A stretch of 27,411 bases of DNA, taken from NCBI GenBank assembly GCA_033557685.1, contig JAWQRN010000658.1, positions 1 through 27,411 on the forward strand. Reading direction: 5' to 3'. This document shows, one piece after another, positions 1 through 11,385 of the stretch. The notes beneath the pieces are model-generated. The model was not told the DNA's origin. It ran no database searches and worked only from the letters and a program-made list of their open reading frames with translations. The translations under genes were made by a program, and so were the position numbers. The stretch is from Sperchopsis tessellata (taxonomy: Eukaryota > Arthropoda > Insecta > Coleoptera > Hydrophilidae). Every line of letters starts with the position of its first letter. Positions within the stretch are counted from its first letter, which is position 1.

Positions 1-1820
1 CTTGTTGGCGCCACTATTTCACAGAAACAAGGAAAATGTCTGCTTTCATGACATCACACCTTAGTTTACATAACTGAACGCAGATGTCTTCACTTGTTTG
101 AACTAAATCCAATACATTTAGAATTTACGCGCCTTTTATTAAACTTACACAATTGTGCTTGTGTCCCTGAAGAGGTTAAAAGTGATATTTTCAATGGCAT
201 TAAAACTAGATATTGTGATTATCTAATTGATAATTTGTTTAGTAATTTCCATGCACAATTTTTGAAATAAATCCAAATTGTGTTCATTATTGTGTAAATT
301 AGGCAATTGTCAATGGTTTCAAATTACATATTAAAGAAACAATGTTAAACACTTCTTAAAAAAAATTCATATAGCAGCAGAACTAAGGTATCTAAGTTAA
401 ACTACTTACTGAGAAAATAGCGGGCAACACTATACTATTCTCGAATTGGACAGTGAGAGTCTGATATATTGGAAATAATATGAATTCATTTTAAGCAGTC
501 GCTATAGGAACTGAATCTATAAACTTTTTGCGGTCCTTAAGGGTATGATAGTCATATCTATGACCTCAGATGGAGGTGTCTTCTGAAACACTTAGTGTTA
601 CTTTGGAAAATCCTTGAGCTTAAGTTGTACAAAATGATTTTTTAATCCCACTAACAAACCCATCATGTAGCAGCATCTGTTTTAGATACTCGGGGTCAGA
701 CCGATGAGTTCTATCTATACAGGACTTTCTAAAGTTTTAGACATCTTGGATCACGGCATGGTGTCATATAACGTCTCCCTTTGATTTTTCAGATAACATT
801 GTTAATTTTTTCGATTATTTCTTTAGTTGTTAGATGATTGGGGATATGCCGTGATATAAACTTTACTAATATAAAAGTTTTCAATGCAATTTCGTTACAT
901 CTCTAGATTAGCTCAGATCAATAGATTTTAACATTTCTTAAACCAGTTAATATTGCTCCATTATTAAATATTTTTTTGGTAATATAATAAAACAAAAATA
1001 GAGGACATACTTCTTTTTCGGATTTTCCGTAATATACATTTACTAAATTAATATTTTTACCTTGTACCAAAAATAACATTTAATTTAGTTATTTTGAACA
1101 CGTGAGAATATCACACGCAAATACTTTTTGTATGCACCAATAGTTGAAAATAATAACCCCCGAATTTCAGGGCTAAGTGCCATGAAATTTCATTTTAGTA
1201 AGTGTGTACGTACATCACCTGTTGAATGATCACGGTCATTATTTTAAAATGAGTGTATCATAATATATTATTAACTAGAAAAACATCGCTCAATGATTCA
1301 TTGCTTAGGCATGCTTAAATAACCGTGTAAATTTGGTTCTTATTTTATAATAATATCTGAAAATGTCACATTGCAATCAATACGTCAATAATCAAAAAAT
1401 GAAAGACTTCTCGATTTTCTCGTTTATAAGTAAATTTCAAGAGCAAAGTAGTTTTTATCAGTTGATTTAATGGTTGATTCTGTGTCAGGGTAGTCAAGTC
1501 AATTAAATAAATAATAATTGATGTATTTACTTTTTCCAGACAAGCATGTAAATTGTGTTTTAAGATTTTATCGGTCGTATTTTTCTAATAGATGGACGCA
1601 CAGGTCTTGAAATGGAACTAACTTCATTCTAAATCACAAATTTATTATGTAATTTTAAGAAAGGAAAGTGTACGATTTCGATAAGTATTGTTTGTTTGCC
1701 GTCGACTTCATAATTAAAAATGTAAGAAAATTTTTTGTCGTATTTTGCGGTATTACTATAAAAAAAGCATAAATCCTATGTGATATGCATGGTGAAGATG
1801 CCTTATAACTATGACAGAAT
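1..1820. other. AT-rich non-coding stretch with no clear gene
   Basis: No gene is recognised here. Two weak signals are visible. One is an open frame without an ATG on the plus strand at 52-270 (72 codons before TAA), which I cannot assign to a family. The other is a short LINE-like reverse transcriptase motif near 716-766, listed separately. The rest is AT-rich with stops in all frames. Confidence 0.5.
716..766 (+). mobile_element. Possible LINE reverse transcriptase motif A scrap
   Basis: In one frame the sequence reads GLSKVLDILDHGMV. This resembles the first catalytic-aspartate block of non-LTR reverse transcriptases, whose common form is D-L-S-K-A-F-D-x-V-D-H. The leading Asp has become Gly and Phe has become Leu. 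Only about 15 codons match and the flanks show no further homology, so chance is a real alternative. The same block occurs more convincingly at 18,597-18,625 and partly at 17,222. Confidence 0.25.
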
Positions 1821-2507
1821 TGGTTTGTAAATTTTTGGTCTGGAGATTTTGATGCTAAAGATGCACCACACTCAGGAAGTTCAATCGAATTGATGATTAC
1901 AAAATAAAGGAGTTGATCGAATCCAATCTGTGTTTAATGACACGACAGATTGCTGAGAATATTAAAAAATCGAAATCGAGCAGTGAAAACCATTTAAAAC
2001 AACTTGGGTACGTTAGTAAACTCAGTATTTAGCTACTACATGAGCTTAAAGAAATTCATCTCACTAAGCGCATTGATATCCGCAATTCTCTCTTGAAACT
2101 TTGTGAAAATGATCCATTTTTTAAACGTATGATAACAGACGTTGAAAAAGCTTGATTAATCTGCCCAAAGCACTTCAAAAACAGATATTCAACGAAGGAA
2201 GTTTATGTTGTCATCAAACAAAAGCGACCAGAATTGATGAATCGTAAAGGTGTTGTGTTTCACTTTATAACACACACACAAGTTTGGTAATGTCCCAAAA
2301 ATTGTTGCAGCTTTGATAGGATGTGTTGCCATATCCACCATATTCGCCAGACCGGGCACCATCAAACTACCATTCACTGCGGATGAGGATATCAGATCGT
2401 TCTTAGTACTGGTTTTTGACGAAAAAGATGTGAAATTTGTTGGGCGCCAAAATTTTAGAAGGTTTCAAAATTTGTTTGTTGAATCTTCTGTAAAATTTTG
2501 GAAATGA
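1821..2507 (+). pseudogene. mariner transposase pseudogene (Tc1/mariner)
   Basis: This is a decayed mariner-family transposase, an enzyme that cuts and pastes its own element at TA sites. The N-terminal DNA-binding half reads through WSGDFDAKDAPHSG, RQIAENIKKSKSS and HLKQLGYVSKL. The linker follows as LLHELKEIHLTKRIDIRNS (the W of the family's WVPHEL is now a stop), then NDPFFKRMITDVEK, which holds the first catalytic Asp. The next part, with the family's WI-Y..N block and the middle of the catalytic domain, is missing. Homology resumes at KRPELMNRKGVVFH and PYPPYSPDRAPSNYH. The second catalytic Asp block (DNARPH in the family) is destroyed, and the third Asp of the D34D triad is Asn in APSNYH. 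There is at least one frameshift near 1,900 and several stops. The copy cannot be active. No inverted terminal repeats were identified. Confidence 0.9.
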
Positions 2508-2689
2508 ATTAAGAAATTACTTTAATTGCGCTGCCCGATTTTTTAACAAACCTGTAATTAGGGGTTATCCCTGGTGCTCTCCTTACCACCTGTAATTTCG
2601 AGAGTCTGTCCAGAAGATCGGTGTTCCAGGCCTACTAATTATACGAGCTGATAAATGAGCTCGTTGATGACCATCAGCTCCTGACCTGA

Positions 2690-4515
2690 ATCACTTATCA
2701 TGTGCTAGCTGTTAACCACCCTAACAAAACTCTTATCAATTCACTCGTATACTGTTCTGTGTCAGGAAAGGCGTTCCGGCATTTCAACAGACTTACTAGA
2801 ATTGTTACTGTTGAAGGTGTTAGGGTATACTTGGATGACGTAACTATCTGCTGTTACCAACAACAAGAGTATGACAAAAATTTAGAAAACTTGAAAGATG
2901 TTTCCAAGTTTAAGCTAACTTTAAACGTGAAGAGAGCTCATTTTTCAATGAGAACAATTAATCTCTTAGGATATGTTATCTCTCATAAATATATAGACCT
3001 GATACTGAACTTGTAAAACCTCCGTGAATTTCCTGTTCCTATAAAAATTCCTACGCTACTTCGAGCAGTTGGTATGTTTTGCCATTATGCACAATTCGTT
3101 ACAAAACTTGCTGAAAAGATATTGTGTTTAATTAGAAGTACTTTCCCCCTGGACACCCAAATGATTAAAGCATTCGAAGAATGAAAATTAGATATTTAAA
3201 ATGCTAAAATTTCAATTAACAAAGATTCACTGGTTGCAGAAACGTATGCTTCTGATTACGTCATCGGAGCTATCTTCTCTTAAAACCATCGACCAGTCGC
3301 TTTCTCTTCTAGGTCTCTTTCTAAATTTGAACATCATTCATCAGTCGAAAAGGAAGCGTATGTTAGAGTGGATACACTATCTCCTTGATAGACACATCCG
3401 CCTTATAACGGATCAGAAGTCAGTCTCATTCATGTCCAGCATTAATAATCTTGGAAAAATGAGAAAATGCGGTGGAGACTTGAAATCTCAAGTTACAAAT
3501 ACGAAATAATATACGGACAGGAAGGGGAATAAGGCAACTAACACTCTATCGCGAATATGCTCTACTATTGATGGAAACTTATCTACGCTGAAGTCATTAC
3601 TCGAAGCACTTTACCACCCTGGAGTGACAAGACTGATCTAGCAAGAACCTTTCTTTTTCACATGAAGAAGTTCGGAAAGTGACTTCTTGGTGTCGTGTTT
3701 GTTTAGAAGTTAAACCACAGTTTTACAAACACGAATGCCATCTTATCAAAGCAATACACCCTTTCGAAAGAATCAACATGTTCTTCAAAGTCGTTATGGT
3801 TTAGTCTTCATAGATGAGTATTCACGGTTTTCTTCCGCCTTCCCATACCAAAATATGGTTATTGTGATACTCAAAGAACATTTCTCTCTGTTTGTTATTC
3901 CTGTGTATCTGTGTTCTGATTGAAGTACATACTTCATGTCGCAAGAACTCTTGTCATTCCTTTGTGCTGTAGGTGTTCCTACTAGTCGAACCACAGCGTA
4001 CAATCTGCGAGGTTAATAGTAAGGATAACGATAAGTTGGGTTAGTCTGGAAGAATCTGGACATAGCAAAATGCGAAGAAACTTACCAAGAAGCAATGCAA
4101 TACAGCCCGAAATGATGTTCAAATTTTTCGTGGATAATGAGTAAATGAATGACAACTTAATTTTGGTTGATGAATCCTGGACCAGTTCTTTTGAAGAAAC
4201 CTGTTTGTCAATTAATATAGGAGTCAGTTGTTGACGACGATCTGTTAGAGGGAAATCCCACGTACTTACTACCTGATGAAAGAGAAACTACAGTGTCTAC
4301 TAGATATCTTGCATAGGTTGGGGGACTTCTCTTGAAGAACCATATTACTCTTATCATAACTGTTTCATCGGAAAATGTGTCTAAAATTTCGATGAAGTTA
4401 GGATTTTACACCATTCCAGCTAGTCCAGCCCCGAAAACACCTCACAACTTCGAGCCCAAAAACTCTTTAGAAGATACGGTTGTGAACTGCATCCTCCATC
4501 TTATTTGAAAGACTA
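2690..4515 (+). pseudogene. Ty3/gypsy retrotransposon pol remnant (RT, RNase H, integrase)
   Basis: This is a broken LTR-retrotransposon polyprotein in several frames. From 2,702 to about 3,390 one frame with four internal stops carries the RT palm, with YLDD at 2828-2839, then the thumb/connection (INLLGYVIS) and the start of RNase H (TYASDYVIGAIFS, SSVEKEAYV). After a frameshift RNase H continues as LITDQKSVSFM and KMRWRLEISSYKYEIIYG. Then comes an integrase-type zinc-binding region (LYHPGVTR) and a core segment with VFIDEYSRFSSAFPY and a D at CSD near 3,921. The GNGQVER-type block with the catalytic Glu is ruined by consecutive stops near 4,015. The pol tail is still visible as NPTYLLPDERETTV (about 4,255-4,295) and a final HPPSYLKD just before a stop near 4,516. 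Gag, protease, the N-terminal part of RT and both LTRs were not found. The copy is inactive. Confidence 0.9.
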
Positions 4516-5094
4516 GGTGAGGAAGTTCATGTGTTTTTATGTATTACTCTATATATGTGTTTTAATGTCAATTAAGTGAAATAAAGCCTAATTCAGGTTT
4601 ATCGGAATTTTTTCATGTCGCCCCATATTCTTTTTGCTGAGTTGTGGTTCATCTTTTCATCTTGATTGGCCCGCTTGGCTTGTTTGGTTTGGTATCGCGT
4701 CTATAGATTTTTATTGCATGGTATTTATGGTTTGATAGTTTGCAATTATCAGTTTGGTTCCTATCTTATAATTGTTATAGGTGGCTAGATTATGTTAAAT
4801 AAATTAATAAAAATAAATCAGTCAGAAATAGAGACAAGATAAATTAAAAGTTGAGAAGTCAAAATGTTTGCCGAAAAACGTTCATTGTTACTTCATTTTA
4901 TCTTTTGAAGCTTGGTCAAAGTATTTATTTAGATCTTTCTCTATTATAATCATCTATTCACATCTAGGTTTGTACCTTATTTCCATACCATAAGTCCGTT
5001 ATGTTTACAACCAATTTACAACTGAACATTTAATTCTTTCTTGAGTGTTTTGTTTTATAATTATTAATATAATTTAAATTTGTAACTCCATAAT
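4516..5094. other. Spacer between gypsy and piggyBac remnants
   Basis: AT-rich DNA with no gene seen. An AATAAA lies near 4,580, shortly after the gypsy pol tail, and could be its old polyadenylation signal. I looked here for an LTR and for a piggyBac inverted repeat next to TTAA and could not identify either by eye. Confidence 0.4.
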
Positions 5095-6283
5095 ATGGAT
5101 AAAAAAAGACCACTGACTGAAGAACAATTTGAGTATAACGCTAATCTAGAAAGTTAGTAGGAATTTGACAAGATTTTTGCCGAGGATGATAACGATAGTA
5201 GCTATTATGAACCTTCTGAGGATTCAAGTGAGGATAGTCATGATAGCGTCGTCTTCCCTAGCAACTGCATCAAAAACGAACAATAATTTGTGGATAGAAA
5301 TACAACAAGATCCTGAACAATTTATTTTCCAAAAAAATGTTGATTTGATATTGGACACGACAAATTTTACAGTACAAACGCTGGTGGACTTGTTTTTTTC
5401 GGAAGAGTTTCTTGCATCACTGGTCAAATAAACTAATGTTTATGCTGAGCAAGAAATTGCAAAACTTCAACAAGTAAGAAAGTCTCACAGGGTATCACAG
5501 TGGAAAGACGTCAGCGTTATAGATATGAAAGTTTTTATTGGACTTTCATTACAAATGCGTCCTTGTTATTTTCCTTCAATAGAACATTACTGGAGTAAAA
5601 ACACACTTTATAATGTAATGTTTTAGCGATCACATACTAGTCGAAATAGATACCAGGTATTACTGCATTATTTTCACTTCGTTCATAACTCAATATCATT
5701 TTCTGACAGATTATACAAGGTAAGACCTATATTAAATCATTTGAATAATATTATGCGCCTAAACTATGTGCCAGATAAAAATACTTGTATAGACGAATCA
5801 ATGATGCTGGGACATGGAAGATTAAATTTCCGCCAGTACATACCAAATAAAAAACACATATACGGCATAAAACTTTATGAAGTATGTGAATCTGATGATC
5901 TTGTTATGAAAATAAAAATTTACAGCGGAAAATGTGAGGATGTTGTACAATTACTTGAGGACTACCTCGATAAGGGGTACATAGTTTATATAGATAACCT
6001 TTATAATTCTATTCCTCTTATGAACTTATGAACTACGCGAAAAAATTATGTGTGTGGAACCCTAGGTAATTACAGAAAGGGAAATCCCAAAGAGGTAATA
6101 AATCGAAAACTGAAAAAAGAGGAGGTTATTTGGCAGCGAAATAGTCCTGCTACTGTATGTAAATGGAAAGACAAACGAGAAGTTCTTTGTATTTCTAACA
6201 TGCATGCTGTTGAAATGATAGAGGTAGGTGTCCAACCACAAAGGAAAACGCTCAATGAAACCAAACATTACACTAGATTTTAA
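5095..6283 (+). pseudogene. piggyBac transposase pseudogene, C-terminus missing
   Basis: This is a piggyBac-family transposase of the PGBD4-like type. ATG at 5095 opens an acidic N-terminus (EDDNDSSYYEPSEDSSEDS) interrupted by two tandem stops at 5155-5160. A frameshift near 5,260-5,290 moves the coding frame. That frame then runs about 1 kb with only three internal stops (5429, 5624, 6029). The core is easy to recognise: DMKVFIGLSLQMRP, IEHYWSKNTLYN, NRYQVLLHYFHFV, TCIDESMMLGHGRLNFRQY with the first catalytic Asp, HIYGIKLYEVCES, and VYIDNLYNSIPL with the second Asp. The frame then continues through CKWKDKREVLCISN and ends at 6281. The block with the third catalytic Asp (the GGVD region) and the C-terminal cysteine-rich domain are absent, so the copy cannot transpose. 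Decay is lighter than in the neighbouring gypsy and mariner copies, suggesting a younger insertion. Terminal repeats were not identified. Confidence 0.93.
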
Positions 6284-9200
6284 TAAGGGGATTGTTCTTT
6301 TATATTACGTCCCTTCAAAAATAGAACTTTACTATATATTGTGATGTGTGTGCCCGTTTTATTTCATTGTGTCGACTTTATTTTTGCGAGTTTATTTATA
6401 TTATCTGTCATGGTTTGTGTATTTATGTATAAAATAAAAGTTTCAAGCTCATTCAAATTCGGTTTACGTGTAGTTAAAAATAAAATCACTCGAAATTCAA
6501 TTGCGTATGGATTTAATCGAAAATTACCGGAATTTAAAACTAATTTTACGCAAAATGAAAATTGACAAATGATTTGTTTGCTTATTTTAAGTCAAAGTGC
6601 ATATAAACTTTATAACTAAAATAAAAGTTTTAAAAATCTAAAAAAATGTTTGGGATACAAACTTGATTTGATAGTGACGTGTTCAAGTAATAATGCACAT
6701 AACTTCTCTGCATTTCAACTAAATCCTAGAATAGAAATTTGTAAAAGTGGTAGAAGTTATTGGAAAAAAGATACATATTTTGCTAATTAAAATTTCTTTC
6801 TTTTATTTAAAAGTAGGTTTCCAGCAACAAATTCTGGAGCTACTATTGTCAATTTTCCTCTCTTAATGAAATTAATATCAACAAGTTGTATGATATTAGG
6901 TTATCTAACGAACACAGATACAAACATTAGCAAATAGTTTGTATATCCCTTTACTGCAGTTGGAGTCTTAAATATAACAAAAAGCTATGTCGGCATTATT
7001 CCCGCTATGTTGGACTACTTTGATCTACAGCGAGGGGAAGTTTATACTGTATCAAGGTGTACAAAACATAAATTAGATGCAACATTTCTATTTTGAAACA
7101 AATGTGCAATTAGAGAGTGATAAGTAGTGGAAATTTCCCATCATCATTTTAGTTAAATACAGGCCCTTTTATCTGTTCACGGATTGTCATTTAGTCTATG
7201 GGTGGAGAAACTGCAACCAATCCTAATATTGAACCATACAGATTTAGGCAAAGGAAAACATGATTGAACAGTTATGACAACTTAGATACTGGCAGTGAAG
7301 ATAAGCCAATTTAAATTATATTGAATTTAAGTTTTGTTTTGATATTTTTGTGCTGGAGTGTATATCTTTTATAACGATAAATTAATATTTATTTCTTTTT
7401 GTTTTAGAGAGTAACTGAGAAGTTACTGCAGTTATCGAGTAACTGCAACCACATGCTAAAACTGCGACTGGTTTCCACACACTTTTTGAAGCAGCCATAG
7501 ATCTACAATGTGCCGAGAGTGGGATATGAACCCCTGCATTGTAATCGAATAAAGTACTTCAGTGCATACTTTGTTTAAGAATATAATTGTCTAACATAGT
7601 GGATTCTGCATTACTTTATGAAAACGTAAGTGTTTTTTATTATTTATTTTTATTCAAATTGTAAATGTGATCATCATGCTTAAAATATTGTGTAAATGTG
7701 GCTTTAGACTAAAAATTGCTAACAATGCCTATTCAACAAGATAGTAAGAATATTTGATATAGTTACGCATATGCCTTCTATTATATATTTATTTAGAACT
7801 ATAAATATGAAATTGAAAGTTATTAGTTAATTATGGAGCGAGGGGTTTCTAGTTTTAGGCAGTTGGCTTTTTGATTGTCTTCTAGGAGGGGTATGCATCT
7901 GTGAATCCTATGTGTTGTAGGCGATTGAGACAAAGTGCTAGTTAAAGAACCTGTTTTACTTGTACCACAGTGGAATTAGGCTGAAGATAAATTAACAATG
8001 AAATAATGTAGATAGATTCTAAAAATACTTCACTTGAGCTAGCAAAAGCTGATAGAGATCACAGCAACAGATACAGATTGATTAATTTAGAATCCTTTGT
8101 AACATTTTGAAAATAACAGATAAGTAGATATCTCTGAAGTTGTTGAGTAGAAGATGCTAGTTACGAAGTCAAAATCCTTTAAAAAGGTTTATGTTTACTC
8201 CAGTATCATATGCATTGGAAAACTTTCCCACCAATGGACAATAGAAAAAATCCTAGTTATTCTCCCTAAATATTTTATAAATAAAGTATATTGGCATGTA
8301 AATATCAATACAGTTATTTATTGGTTTTTGTATATATTATACTTTAGGTCAAAAGTATGGCTGTTCTTAACCTTTTGTGGGTTGTGTTGAACAGGTTTCA
8401 TTCTTCTTATTTGATTAATTAGTTTCTTTCAACAGTCATTCCCATTTATGCATATATTTATTGGGCTACATAATATTTGAATTAAATTGATTTTTATCCA
8501 CATAAAATTATGATATATTTCTAAGTTCTAAGTCAAAATAAGCTGACAAATCACATTTAAATAATGGAAGAGTTTATATTATGTGTGTTTCTATTTGTAT
8601 ATTTTAAATGCACTTTTGTGCAGACATCCTATTTTTAATATGCAAACTCATTACAATACATGTTTTATTTACACTATTTATCTAGCAGAATTTTAACTGG
8701 TCATTTCAAGTCTATGTTATTTCTGATAAAGTAGTTAACATTCTGTAATATTAATTTGAACAATGATATTTACCTAAACTTACCAGTTCTATCTGATTTG
8801 CACTTACATGTGTTACTTGACAGAAAATGTAAATAGGATTAAGCCTTGTCATTATTATCGCATGTAATAATTTTAAAGTTTGTGCAATCAAGTTATAAAC
8901 AGTTTAACAATTTTTGAACCTTGAATTTATTCTGTGCTTAAGCTTTAATTTCATCTGGTAAACTATTAATCATTTGGCATAAAGAAATAAATGAGACAGT
9001 CAAATAACGCTAATTTTTTATTTTTTACATATTTCTAATGTCTATTCTGTATTCCATTGTGATAAATATCATAAGTAGTGCAAGTCTATCTTAAAAGGCA
9101 GCTGTACAATAATTATTACTTACAAACAACGTTCATGAATTTAAATTGCTGGAAATGTTAAAATTCACTGCAAAATTTAGTCTGCAAGAAGTTCAACATT

Positions 9201-11146
9201 GAACACTAAGTTTCATTTGTTTTTAACTTACAAATTTCCAGTCTAAGAACTTTGCTCTGTCTAATCCTACCAATTAATCTCTCTACTTGAAGCAAAATTT
9301 ATTTAGTTTAAACGTATGTACCAGAAGAATATCATTTCTTATATATAAATTCTTTAAATAACTCAATTATATATGACATATGCATATAAATAATCACCAT
9401 TACAATTGTCTTTTTACTTGTTATAATTGGCTGATACATCTAAAATAAGAAATGAAAATAATACAATACAACAATAGTTTTTCTCTTAATAAAATAACAT
9501 AGCACAGGGCTGTATTCAATAAACAGTACTCCTGATTACTTTACTTATAACACAAAGAATACAGTTTATACAGCACTTTTTTAATATTTATAACTTTTTT
9601 ATATACTTATTGAATATGTCTTCACAAAAAAATCAGATAAAATTCATGCGCTTTATTTTCTTTACCTGAGTATAAAATATTTTTGGGTAAATACAAATTA
9701 TAAATTTTATAAATTCTTGAATGAATTTTTCTCAAAACCAACTGTAACATTTGTAAAATAATCTATTTAGTAGTAAAGTAAAAGTAAAGTAGTAGGTACC
9801 CAATTATGTGGTGTTGTATTGCTATCACAGATTAAGTGTCTTAGTAAGTATTATGTACTGATTATGTATTATATACTAAATCTGTGTCACTACATGGGCT
9901 TGGTTTCTGTTTCAAGTGCACAGTTTTAAAAATTTTCTAAGTACGGACTACCATTTGTTTTTTGCCATTTTATATAACAGTTTATGTAATTTCAACAATG
10001 TATTACACACGGTAAAATTTTGGATACTAGGACTCCTGAGCACAAATCTTGTTTTATACATACAGATTTGATGGCTATGATTTAAATGAAAGTTAGTTTT
10101 ATAATTGATACATTTTATCGTGTTTTAACTTCTAAGTTGCTACATTAATTGTTTAAATATCTTTTGAAAATGAAAAGTGTGATATATAAGAATTTATTAT
10201 CTCCAGAAACATATACCAACCTCGCTACAATTATTTTCAAATGTATCTGATTTTGGTTCATTTAGTAATTTTCGAAAGAAATATAGAGACTCAACAGGCA
10301 AACAAAATGCAGAAAATATATTGAACGAGGTTAGAATTCTTTAGGTTTAAAATGCATTAACGTAAATAAGTTATCCTATTGTTTACTAGGAGATTATGAA
10401 CTAAACCTAGCTGGTTACATTTATCATGTTATGCTTTCCATTTTTTTGGAAGACATATTTAATTACAAATGTATGTATCAATGCACACTATAAGTGTAAC
10501 TTATTCATCTTAGTCTTTGATCTATAATTATAAAGTATAAATTTGTATTTTGAAGGCCTAATATCAAAATGTTATCTATGTAAAATTTATTTTTGTAATT
10601 ACACAAAATGAAATCGTAGCATCTATTTAAAGAAATGAACTTGATGTTCTATAAAAGATGAAACTTTGCAGAGAAGATGTGAAATAAAAATTGTGCAAAA
10701 ATGTGTTTACAGATTTTGAACATTTTTGAAATTAAAAGAATAATAGTGAATTAAAAAATACCCAAAAAGGCCAAAATTAAACCTACTCTCTATCTTGTGT
10801 TACAAGGAACTTTCCCCATGTAGAGAATCAAATTTCGAACACTCCGTACAGGGGCTGAGCTACATATTCAATGTAGTTTCACTATTACGAGTAGGTATTT
10901 TTCAAAGTACACCATGTGAAGCAATTATTCCGGGGTTCAGTAACGTTTCCAATATATTTACTATAACTTGGTAGAAAAATAAATCACAACAAAACTTCTC
11001 GAGTTATATCAAATAATCAAGCAACTTTCTAATTTTACCTTTCACTACATATTAATTTAGTACTTTTACCACATACTTTACAGAAAAATTTAAATTATAA
11101 CTAGTTATTCCGTAATAATGCGACGGACCACATGGATAAGGGTATA
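6284..11146. other. Long AT-rich region without recognisable genes
   Basis: About 4.9 kb with no coding sequence I can support. An open frame at 6341-6565 is in register with the piggyBac frame but shows no piggyBac motif, is hydrophobic and then basic, and I do not call it a gene. Short coding-like text at 7198-7314 (one internal stop) and a tRNA T-arm-like stretch near 7,520-7,545 are too weak to annotate. An open frame at 8154-8390 has AT-driven composition (I, Y, K, F) and no motif. The rest is stop-rich in all frames. Confidence 0.5.
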
Positions 11147-11385
11147 TTGCGCTGATTTAGCCATTTAGAAAGAATGAGTGAGCAAAGCCTTACAAAACAG
11201 ATAAACGTAGGTGTGTGGTATAAGGTGAAAGAGGTGCAGATAGGTCTAGGCAAAAATGGTTAGATGGATGAGATTCTGAAAAGTAGGTAAGTGAGACGTA
11301 GAAGAAGTAGGAGGGCATGTATGACAAGGTACATGCAAGCTTATTGCACAAAGTATCTGTCCCAAAAGAGGTTAGTAGTGGCTTG
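11147..11385 (+). mobile_element. LINE reverse transcriptase C-terminal fragment
   Basis: This is the eroded 3' end of a non-LTR retrotransposon ORF2. One frame reads HLERMSEQSLTKQINVGV, matching the G-H-L-x-R-M motif common after the RT domain of endonuclease-type LINEs. A frameshift near 11,220 then moves to a frame reading RSRQKWLDG and EGMYDKVHASLLHKV, with several stops. These correspond to the family's R-x-R-K-x-W-L-D-G and C-x-D-R-x-x-W-R-x-L-V blocks. No upstream RT or endonuclease sequence is attached. The exact clade cannot be decided. Confidence 0.6.

Noticed and set aside
6341..6565. 74-codon frame downstream of and in register with the piggyBac frame
   Set aside because: It lacks the third catalytic block or the cysteine-rich end of piggyBac transposases; hydrophobic start and K/N-rich tail look like chance.
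7515..7550. Reverse-complement tRNA T-arm/B-box-like string (GGTTCATATCC on the minus strand)
   Set aside because: Only about three stem pairs form, there is no A box at the right distance and no acceptor stem, so neither a tRNA nor a SINE can be supported.
8154..8390. 78-codon plus-strand open frame with ATG
   Set aside because: Composition is dominated by I, Y, K, F and W as expected from AT-rich DNA; no domain, signal or neighbouring exon logic supports a gene.
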